In this document: one piece after another, positions 1-5,089 of the stretch | Position numbering within the stretch: position 1 is the first letter of the stretch | Layout: the number at the start of each line of letters is the position of its first letter | Assembly: GCA_002696885.1 (NCBI GenBank) | Contig: NZSO01000070.1 | Coordinates: 1-9,885 of the forward strand | Source of the DNA: Verrucomicrobiales bacterium | GTDB taxonomy: Bacteria; Verrucomicrobiota; Verrucomicrobiia; Verrucomicrobiales; DEV007 | DNA: 9,885 bases | Direction of reading: 5' to 3' | Translations under genes and position numbers: made by a program | Notes under the pieces: model-generated | The model's database searches: none | The model's input: the letters and a program-made list of their open reading frames with translations, nothing else | What the model was told of the DNA's origin: nothing

Positions 1-524
1 TCTCCAGCCTCAACTCTTCTAATGGCTTCTGGACTATTTTGTTCATGAGTTAGGTATAAATTAAGAATAGCTGATTTTTGGAGCTGCTCGCGGATAGTGT
101 TGATAGTTTTTTCGTTGATAATTTGTTCGCTGTCCCCACCTTCTCTATGTGGAATATCAACGGCAAGTCTGTCTTTACCAACAGGAACGATTGATACATC
201 GCTTACTGCTGAGGCCGAAAGTCTTCGTTCAAGGACAGCTTTCGCCTCATCTTGATCACTTCTACTGATAAAGCGTTCACTATCATTTTCTTTCGCGTCT
301 TCAGGAAGTTGTAACTCTAAAGTAAATCTTACACCGCCCGCCAAATCCATTCCTTTATTAATTTTTTCATCGGGAGGTAAAAGAGAAACAAGACAAAAGC
401 CTACGAGGCCTAGTGTAAGTACTGTGCCAATAAGACGTTGTCTTTTTTCAGAATCTGTACCGAAGTACCAAATGAAAAGAGCTAACAGAGTCAGGGCGAT
501 GGAAAAAGAGATTTCTGGGGTCAT
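1..524 (-). CDS. secD: Protein translocase subunit SecD, N-terminal part (cut by window edge)
   Basis: SecD is part of the SecDF complex, which uses the proton gradient to help pull proteins across the inner membrane after SecA. The frame is open from ATG at 524 to base 1, giving 174 residues; the rest lies outside. Two hydrophobic stretches (about residues 5-21 and 31-50) come first, then GMDLAGGVRFTLEL (58-71), the SecD motif at the end of the first membrane segment. Next is a periplasmic P1-type region containing VLERRLSASAVSDVSIVPVG (97-116) and DRLAVDIP (118-125), matching the SecD pattern of a repeated alpha/beta fold. Family SecD usually has one membrane segment before the motif; here there appear to be two. 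Whether this is SecD alone or a fused SecDF cannot be seen. The ATG is the first start after a stop at 579-581; there is no clear ribosome binding site. No yajC lies upstream, where it is often found. Confidence 0.9.
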   Translation of the reverse strand, partial: MTPEISFSIALTLLALFIWYFGTDSEKRQRLIGTVLTLGLVGFCLVSLLPPDEKINKGMDLAGGVRFTLELQLPEDAKENDSERFISRSDQDEAKAVLERRLSASAVSDVSIVPVGKDRLAVDIPHREGGDSEQIINEKTINTIREQLQKSAILNLYLTHEQNSPEAIRRVEAG

Positions 525-563
525 TCTAAATTGTCTTTTTGTTTTCTGAAAAACAGAGGGCGG

Positions 564-579
564 AAAACCTACAGGTTTT
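564..579 (-). other. Small hairpin in the gap between the MBL gene and secD
   Basis: On the minus strand AAAACC and GGTTTT form a 6-bp stem with a 4-base loop. It lies about 40 bases before the secD start, so it would be in the secD leader or in the tail of the upstream transcript. The stem is AT-rich and is not followed by a clean T-run on the minus strand, so a terminator role is weak. Confidence 0.3.
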
Positions 580-658
580 TAAAAGAAAAACAACCTAACT
601 CTGAAGCTGAAGCAGCATATTTTGACCTTATTCTAATTGCTGCGCCCTTTTGAGTAAT

Positions 659-712
659 AAGTAAAAGTTAATTGATTAAAATATTTAAGTAAAACTTAAT
701 ATATAATCAATT
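659..712. repeat. AT-rich nested inverted repeat plus 14-bp direct repeat downstream of the MBL gene
   Basis: The outer arms AATTGATTA (670-678) and TAATCAATT (704-712) are exact inverted repeats. Inside, TTAAGT (685-690) and ACTTAA (694-699) form a 6-bp stem with a 3-base loop, almost on the same centre. In addition, AAGTAAAAGTTAAT (659-672) recurs with one change as AAGTAAAACTTAAT (687-700), 28 bases on. The site starts about 10 bases after the stop codon of the minus-strand hydrolase gene. It could be a weak AT-rich transcript end, a protein binding site for the secD promoter, or chance in very AT-rich DNA. The rest of the 198-base gap (525-722) holds only short arms GCAGCA (612-617) and TGCTGC (638-643) and no gene that I can support. 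Confidence 0.45.
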
Positions 713-722
713 TAATAAGAGT

Positions 723-1577
723 TTAATTAAGATCAGAAAAGCTCCACTTTTGGCCATTTTTAAGAACTTTATAACATTGATTTAATCGTTCGCAGACCGA
801 GGTGAACTCTTCAGGAGTTTCTGTATTAAATTCAAACATGTCAAAGTGATGAGGTATGGCGATCTTGGCTTTGATGGCTTTTGAAAGCGCTGCCGCTTCT
901 GTTCCATTGAGATTACCAGCCACTTTTCTTTCAGGATTATTTCCATTAATTGGCACGATGGCCACATCGATAGCAAATTTCGTAAGATCAGAGGTTAGTT
1001 CAGGATGCCATAAAGTATCACCTGAATGATAAATGTTCCAATTGCCAAAACTGATAACAAAGCCCATAAAATGAGGATCTCCGTTTGCGTCTCTTTCAAC
1101 TTCATTATGGGCGGCAGCGATTCCGTTAATTGTAAAATCTCCAATTGTTATTGGTTTATTCTCTTTTATGCCAATCAATTTGATATCTGGACTCTCGCTT
1201 AAGCGATCACTTGCGAATGATACATTTGCCTGAGGTAAGACTAACTTTACTTCTTCTTCATTAGCGGTACTAATTTTTTTCAGTGTTTCACCGTCAAGAT
1301 GATCCGTATGGTTGTGAGATGAGGTAATGAGGTTGATAAAATTTAGATCAGTAGGATCAATGACCTTTTCGGTGATTCTTATGTGAGGCTTTTCAGTTTC
1401 AGAGTATTTTAAAGTGAGTGAATCAGATAGGTATGGATCTAAAAGTATGAATTGATCAATCCATTTGATAAGAAATCCGCTCTGACCAAGCCACCAAAGA
1501 TGAAAGTCATCTTCTCTTTGACTCGCATGATGAATATCGGCGATCAGTTCTTCATTTTTTTTATATGCAGGCTTCAT
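723..1577 (-). CDS. MBL-fold metal-dependent hydrolase, UlaG-like
   Basis: This 284-residue protein belongs to the metallo-beta-lactamase superfamily and looks most like the UlaG group, which includes L-ascorbate-6-phosphate lactonase. Its substrate is unknown. Visible motifs are LWWLGQSGF (27-35), LLDPYLSDSL (45-54), the metal-binding SHNHTDHLD (87-95, with His88, His90, Asp92, His93), AAHNE (155-159), SGDT (185-188, the bridging Asp187) and PHHFDMFEFNT (242-252). No signal peptide is seen, so it is probably cytoplasmic. I start at ATG 1577, only 4 bases after the stop of the MetE-like gene. A GTG at 1616 would add 13 residues but overlaps that gene by 35 bases, and the protein family as I know it begins near MKP. 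The close spacing indicates co-transcription with the MetE-like methyltransferase, so a shared pathway is likely but not shown. The fold assignment is firm and the substrate is open. Confidence 0.88.
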   Translation of the reverse strand: MKPAYKKNEELIADIHHASQREDDFHLWWLGQSGFLIKWIDQFILLDPYLSDSLTLKYSETEKPHIRITEKVIDPTDLNFINLITSSHNHTDHLDGETLKKISTANEEEVKLVLPQANVSFASDRLSESPDIKLIGIKENKPITIGDFTINGIAAAHNEVERDANGDPHFMGFVISFGNWNIYHSGDTLWHPELTSDLTKFAIDVAIVPINGNNPERKVAGNLNGTEAAALSKAIKAKIAIPHHFDMFEFNTETPEEFTSVCERLNQCYKVLKNGQKWSFSDLN

Positions 1578-1581
1578 TCTA

Positions 1582-2610
1582 CTAGAGTGAATCTCTAATG
1601 TTTCTTGCCGCCTCACACATATTGACCAGTTTCTTTTTTGCTGCCCACCTCGCCGTCTGACTAAGCCCGCAGTCAGGGGTTAGAACTAATCTCTCTGCAT
1701 TAACATAATTAAGGCACTCTTTGATTTTTGATTCGAGTAAATCCACTGGTTCAATAAAGTAGCTTTTTACATCCACTATTCCTACGGCAACATCTATTTT
1801 TTCTGGTATTTCGGATATGATTTCAAGTTCAGCATATTCTCGGTTTGCCATTTCTAAGTGCATCTCATTTACGTTTAGATTAAGAAATGATGGGAATAGT
1901 GGTTTATAACTTCTGTATCCAACAGCATGACCTTTAAAATTGCCGAAGCAGAGATGGGTGCATAGCCGGGTCTTCCCTTGGACTGCATCAACAGTTCTAT
2001 TGAATATTTCAACGAAGCGGTCCGTATCCTCCTTGTAACCATAACAACTCATTGATGGCTCATCGATACAAATCTCTTCGCACCCTTCCGCAACCAAGGC
2101 CTCCAATTCTTTGCTGATAATTGGTAAGAGTGCTTCAGTGATTGCAAATCTGTCTGGATATCTTTCGTTCGGAATTAATCTACCGCTCATTGTAAACGGA
2201 CCAGGAACGCTCATTTTTAAAGATTGGCCTAAGGGAGCTAATCTCTTTAGTCTTCTAAATTCTTCAACTGCACCGAGCCCGTTGGGAGCAGTTAATTCGC
2301 CAATAATTTCGTGCTTACCTCTCTGGTCATGTGCAGGCGGACCAAATTTTCTTGGAGATTCAGGCTCCAATGAGATCCCGCTTAAATGACCATAAAATGA
2401 CAGATTAAAATCAAAACGGGTCTGTTCTCCATCCGTAATCACATCAAGTCCTGCTTTGATTTGATCATGAATGGCGCAGATCGTGGCATCATCCTTGAGT
2501 TCTTCAATATCGTCCGAACCGAATTCATTTAGATTGTCTCCAGCAAAGTGAAGCCAACTGGGGAAAGGGTAACTTCCTATGACTGATGTCCGAAGGGGTG
2601 TAGTTTTCAT
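1582..2610 (-). CDS. Core MetE-like (cobalamin-independent) methionine synthase family protein
   Basis: This 342-residue protein matches only the catalytic C-terminal barrel of MetE; the long N-terminal half of classical MetE (about 750 residues) is absent. It begins with TSVIGSYPFPSW (8-19), followed by VITDGEQTRFDFN (57-69) and IDEPSMSCYG (182-191). Likely zinc ligands are His219 and Cys221 in THLCFGN, Glu253 in MHLEMA and Cys314 in PDCG. The 61-residue step from Glu253 to Cys314 equals the E. coli MetE spacing (Glu665 to Cys726), although the step before Glu253 is longer. Proteins of this short kind include folate-independent methionine synthases that take methyl groups from corrinoid proteins or other donors, and other thiol methyltransferases. 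It may therefore make methionine, or move a methyl group to another thiol. ATG at 2610 is the natural start; no Shine-Dalgarno sequence is seen. It forms an operon with the MBL hydrolase downstream, and probably with the small gene upstream. Confidence 0.87.
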   Translation of the reverse strand: MKTTPLRTSVIGSYPFPSWLHFAGDNLNEFGSDDIEELKDDATICAIHDQIKAGLDVITDGEQTRFDFNLSFYGHLSGISLEPESPRKFGPPAHDQRGKHEIIGELTAPNGLGAVEEFRRLKRLAPLGQSLKMSVPGPFTMSGRLIPNERYPDRFAITEALLPIISKELEALVAEGCEEICIDEPSMSCYGYKEDTDRFVEIFNRTVDAVQGKTRLCTHLCFGNFKGHAVGYRSYKPLFPSFLNLNVNEMHLEMANREYAELEIISEIPEKIDVAVGIVDVKSYFIEPVDLLESKIKECLNYVNAERLVLTPDCGLSQTARWAAKKKLVNMCEAARNIRDSL

Positions 2611-2612
2611 TG

Positions 2613-2663
2613 GATTGAATAAACTCGTCTCATCATGTTAATCTCGCAAACATGAATTCAATC
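2613..2663 (-). promoter_or_regulatory. Possible structured leader before the MetE-like gene
   Basis: In the 80 bases before the ATG at 2610, two sets of inverted arms are nested: GATTGAAT (2613-2620) with ATTCAATC (2656-2663), and CATGTT (2634-2639) with AACATG (2649-2654) around a 9-base loop. The minus-strand RNA could fold into an 8-bp outer and 6-bp inner stem with a 13-base one-sided bulge, ending two bases before the start codon. A competing pair, CATCAT (2631-2636) with ATGATG (2668-2673), shares bases with the inner stem. CTCGTCTC is also repeated at 2624-2631 and 2676-2683. It could control translation, but I do not recognise a known riboswitch class. Confidence 0.35.
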
Positions 2664-2690
2664 TCAAATGATGGCCTCGTCTCGAGTACT

Positions 2691-2870
2691 CTAGGAGGCG
2701 GTAGGATTTAATTCTTGATCGACTAGAAGGACCTTTTTAGCCAAATTTAAGTAACCTTGATCTTCGGCTGATAGATTAAGACGATCGTAACTGTTAAGGG
2801 CTCTAAGTATTTCTTTTCTCCTGATAAGTTTTCTTCCCTCTGGACTAGCAAGTAAAATACTCGGTTTCAT
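2691..2870 (-). CDS. Unrecognised small protein, 59 residues
   Basis: The minus strand is open from ATG at 2870 to TAG at 2691-2693, giving a 59-residue protein. It starts MKPSILLASPEGRKLIRRKE and continues through a predicted helical, charged middle with AEDQGYLNLAKKVL (residues 35-48), ending DQELNPTAS. It is basic near the N-terminus, has no cysteine, no signal peptide and no membrane segment. The mix of residues looks like a real soluble protein and not random AT-rich translation, and a strong promoter match lies directly in front. The gene is 80 bases upstream of the MetE-like gene on the same strand, so it may be first in that operon. I do not recognise a family; a role as a small regulator or a helix-loop accessory protein is only a guess. 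A purely non-coding leader is the alternative. Confidence 0.62.
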   Translation of the reverse strand: MKPSILLASPEGRKLIRRKEILRALNSYDRLNLSAEDQGYLNLAKKVLLVDQELNPTAS

Positions 2871-2878
2871 TTGTGAGC

Positions 2879-2907
2879 ATTATTTGCTTAGCATTTGTTA
2901 TAGTCAA
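2879..2907 (-). promoter_or_regulatory. Sigma70-type promoter for the small gene / MetE-like operon
   Basis: On the minus strand TTGACT (2907-2902) and AATAAT (2884-2879) are separated by exactly 17 bases; each differs from consensus at one position. The -10 box ends only 8 bases before the ATG at 2870, so transcription would begin at about 2871-2872 and the mRNA would have almost no leader. This is the best promoter match I see in the window. Confidence 0.55.
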
Positions 2908-2931
2908 GGATTTCTTTATATTTAAGTTATG

Positions 2932-2960
2932 TTAAATAAAGCACTTTTTTGTTTATTTAA
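2932..2960. repeat. Perfect 9-bp inverted repeat in the leuC upstream region
   Basis: TTAAATAAA (2932-2940) and TTTATTTAA (2952-2960) are exact inverted arms around 11 bases. The right arm overlaps the possible -35 box of leuC. It could be an operator for a dimeric regulator. It consists almost wholly of A and T, so chance is a real alternative. Confidence 0.4.
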
Positions 2961-2976
2961 TAAATAATTCTATATT
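2949..2976 (+). promoter_or_regulatory. Possible leuC-leuD promoter
   Basis: TTGTTT (2949-2954) and TATATT (2971-2976) are 16 bases apart, which would place the start of transcription near 2983 and give a leader of about 80 bases. The -10 box differs from consensus at one position; the -35 box is weaker. Another pair, TTGTTA (2895-2900) with TATATT (2917-2922), is as plausible. The region is so AT-rich that chance matches are expected. Confidence 0.3.
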
Positions 2977-2995
2977 TCAAAACTCTGATTTTGGA

Positions 2996-3010
2996 AAAAT
3001 TGCCAATTTT
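2996..3010. repeat. Short palindrome in the leuC leader
   Basis: AAAATT (2996-3001) and AATTTT (3005-3010) are exact inverted arms around GCC. The overlapping TTGG (2991-2994) and CCAA (3003-3006) give an alternative pairing. It lies about 55 bases before the leuC start, inside the likely transcribed leader. It may be an operator or a weak RNA hairpin; nothing else supports it. Confidence 0.3.
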
Positions 3011-3064
3011 ACGATCCTTTGTTGAATCTGGACTCTTATTGGGTTAATCCTCCTACGCTTTTTT

Positions 3065-4474
3065 ATGGCTAAAAACCTATTTCAGAAAGTTTGGGATGCC
3101 CATGCAGTTCGTGAATTGTCCAATGGACAAACTCAATTGCTAATTGGGACGCATTTGATTCATGAGGTCACCTCACCACAAGCATTCGGCATGCTTAGGG
3201 ATCTCGGGATTAAGGTTAAATATCCTGAGCGGACTTTTGCGACAGTTGATCATATTGTTCCAACTGATCAAAGAGAGGAGCCTTTCAGCGATCCTTTGGC
3301 TGATGCGATGATTAAAGAACTTGCAAAGAATGCTGAAGAATTTGGAGTGACATATTTTGATCTAGGATCTGGGAAACAAGGAGTGGTTCATGTTGTTGGC
3401 CCGGAACAGGGAATAACTCAACCAGGCACCACCATAGCTTGTGGTGATTCCCATACTGCTACTCACGGTGCATTCGGTGCTATTGCTTTTGGGATTGGAA
3501 CAACCCAAGTCAGAGACGTGTTGGCTACGCAAACCATGTCTCTCGGCAAATTAAAGGTCAGAAGAATTAATGTTGAAGGTCAGTTGAAACCTGGTGTTTA
3601 TGCTAAGGACGTCGCCTTACATATTATCGGGTTACTTGGAGCTAAGGGAGGCATTGGCTATGCTTACGAATATGGTGGGTCACTTTTTGATTCCTTCTCA
3701 ATGGAAGAAAGGATGACCGTATGTAATATGTCTATCGAGGGTGGGGCCCGCTGTGGCTATGTTAACCCAGATCAAAAAACTTTTGATTATCTTAAGGGTC
3801 GTCCCTACTCACCATCGGATGAAAATTGGGATGAAGCCGTTGAGAAATGGAAATCTTTTGCCTCTGATTCTGATTGTGAGTATGACGATACTGTGAATAT
3901 TTCTGCTGATGATATAGCTCCAACCGTTACTTGGGGAGTCAGTCCTGATCAGGGCTTTTCGATCGAAGGTTTAATTCCTGACCCGAAGGTTGAAGAAAAC
4001 GAGAATGATAGATTGTCGATACAAGAGGCAGTTGATTATATGAAACTCGAACCTGGAAACCCGATAAAAGGAACAAAAATTGATGTCGCTTTTTTAGGAA
4101 GTTGTACCAACGGAAGATTATCAGACTTTAGGGAGGTCGCTAAATTTTTAAAGGGCCATAAAGTTTCTGAAGGAGTCAAAGCCATTGCTGTTCCAGGATC
4201 TCAAATAGTCGACTTGATGGCTAAAAAAGAGGGTATAGATAAAATTTTCAGTGAAGCTGGATTTGAATGGAGAGGAGCGGGTTGTTCAATGTGTTTAGCA
4301 ATGAATCCTGACAAGCTTGTTGGTGATCAATTATGTGCAAGCTCATCCAATAGAAATTTTAAAGGACGTCAAGGGAGTCCAACCGGTCGAACTGTTTTAA
4401 TGAGCCCGGTTATGGTCGCTGCGGCTGCAGTCAATGGTCATATTAGTGACGCTCGAGAAGTTTTTTCACTCTAA
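3065..4474 (+). CDS. leuC: 3-isopropylmalate dehydratase large subunit
   Basis: LeuC, with LeuD, converts 2-isopropylmalate to 3-isopropylmalate in leucine biosynthesis in the cytoplasm. The 469-residue length is the usual size. The three cysteines that hold the 4Fe-4S cluster are Cys347 in LGSCTNGR, and Cys407 and Cys410 in GAGCSMCLAMNPD, at the same positions as in E. coli LeuC. Other family signatures are VWDAHAV (9-15), VDHIVPTD (61-68), ACGDSHTATHGAFG (125-138) and MSIEGGARCGYVNPD (222-236). ATG at 3065 fits the conserved family N-terminus. The bases before it are pyrimidine-rich and offer no Shine-Dalgarno sequence. leuD follows after 15 bases. No leuA or leuB is present in the window. 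A homoaconitase-type function is possible for relatives, but this sequence looks like ordinary LeuC. Confidence 0.97.
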   Translation: MAKNLFQKVWDAHAVRELSNGQTQLLIGTHLIHEVTSPQAFGMLRDLGIKVKYPERTFATVDHIVPTDQREEPFSDPLADAMIKELAKNAEEFGVTYFDLGSGKQGVVHVVGPEQGITQPGTTIACGDSHTATHGAFGAIAFGIGTTQVRDVLATQTMSLGKLKVRRINVEGQLKPGVYAKDVALHIIGLLGAKGGIGYAYEYGGSLFDSFSMEERMTVCNMSIEGGARCGYVNPDQKTFDYLKGRPYSPSDENWDEAVEKWKSFASDSDCEYDDTVNISADDIAPTVTWGVSPDQGFSIEGLIPDPKVEENENDRLSIQEAVDYMKLEPGNPIKGTKIDVAFLGSCTNGRLSDFREVAKFLKGHKVSEGVKAIAVPGSQIVDLMAKKEGIDKIFSEAGFEWRGAGCSMCLAMNPDKLVGDQLCASSSNRNFKGRQGSPTGRTVLMSPVMVAAAAVNGHISDAREVFSL

Positions 4475-4489
4475 TAAACAACATAAAAA

Positions 4490-5089
4490 ATGGCTCTAGA
4501 AAAGATAGAACACATTGAGGGTAAGGGCGTGTACGTTCAGGGTAATGATATTGATACCGATAGAATTATACCTGCTCGATTTATGAAGTGTGTCACTTTT
4601 GATGGTTTAGGAGAATTTCTTTTTTATGATGTTCGAAAAGATGATCAAGGAAATGATAAAGAGCACCCTTTGAATGAGTCTCGATTTTCTGAGGCATCCA
4701 TTTTAATTTCCAATGCAAACTTCGGCTGTGGATCTTCAAGAGAACATGCTCCTCAGGCATTATACAGATATGGATTTCGGGCGATCATTGCTGAAAGTTT
4801 TGCTGAGATATTTTTCGGTAATTGTTGCGGCCTTGGTGTTCCTTGTGCCGTTGCCTCTCATGAGGATATAAATAAAATAACAGATATTATCGATTCAGAC
4901 CCAAGCACGGAAATTAAATTGGATATTGTAGATTCTACCGTAAGTGTTGGTGATTTGGTTGTTTCAGTCGAAATTCCTCAAGCAGCAAAAGATGCTTTAA
5001 CACATGGTCGTTGGGATCCGATCGCAGAATTGCAAGAAGCTGAGCAAGATGTTGATGAACTAGTCAATCATCTCGGATATCTTGATTAA
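4490..5089 (+). CDS. leuD: 3-isopropylmalate dehydratase small subunit
   Basis: LeuD is the swivel-domain partner of LeuC; together they form the active isomerase of leucine synthesis. The protein has 199 residues, a normal length. It shows GNDIDTDRIIPARF (18-31), NFGCGSSREHAPQAL (77-91) with the substrate-binding SSREH core, and IAESFAEIFFGNCCGLGVP (100-118), all typical of LeuD. It starts 15 bases after leuC and belongs to the same transcript. The bases before the ATG are A-rich (AACATAAAAA) with no Shine-Dalgarno sequence. Its TAA stop overlaps the stop of the opposite-strand gene by 4 bases (5086-5089), so there is no room for a terminator between them. Confidence 0.97.
   Translation: MALEKIEHIEGKGVYVQGNDIDTDRIIPARFMKCVTFDGLGEFLFYDVRKDDQGNDKEHPLNESRFSEASILISNANFGCGSSREHAPQALYRYGFRAIIAESFAEIFFGNCCGLGVPCAVASHEDINKITDIIDSDPSTEIKLDIVDSTVSVGDLVVSVEIPQAAKDALTHGRWDPIAELQEAEQDVDELVNHLGYLD

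Noticed and set aside
471..478. Degenerate ABC signature (LSVGE; residue numbers of the exporter, encoded near 8526-8540) as a sign of a dead ATPase
   Set aside because: LSVGE is a known working variant and all other catalytic residues are present.
782..976. 64-codon minus-strand frame inside the MBL gene
   Set aside because: It is a shifted frame of the metal hydrolase, which has all its motifs in the main frame.
1575..1616. GTG at 1616 as the start of the MBL-fold hydrolase
   Set aside because: It would overlap the MetE-like gene by 35 bases and adds 13 residues that do not resemble the family; ATG at 1577 gives a clean 4-base spacing.
2111..2389. 92-codon open frame on the plus strand
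   Set aside because: It lies wholly within the well-supported MetE-like gene on the other strand and shows no protein family pattern.
2929..2967. Twelve-codon leader peptide with three Leu codons ahead of leuC (attenuator)
   Set aside because: The Leu codons are not adjacent, no terminator/antiterminator hairpins follow, and the better promoter candidate would start after it.
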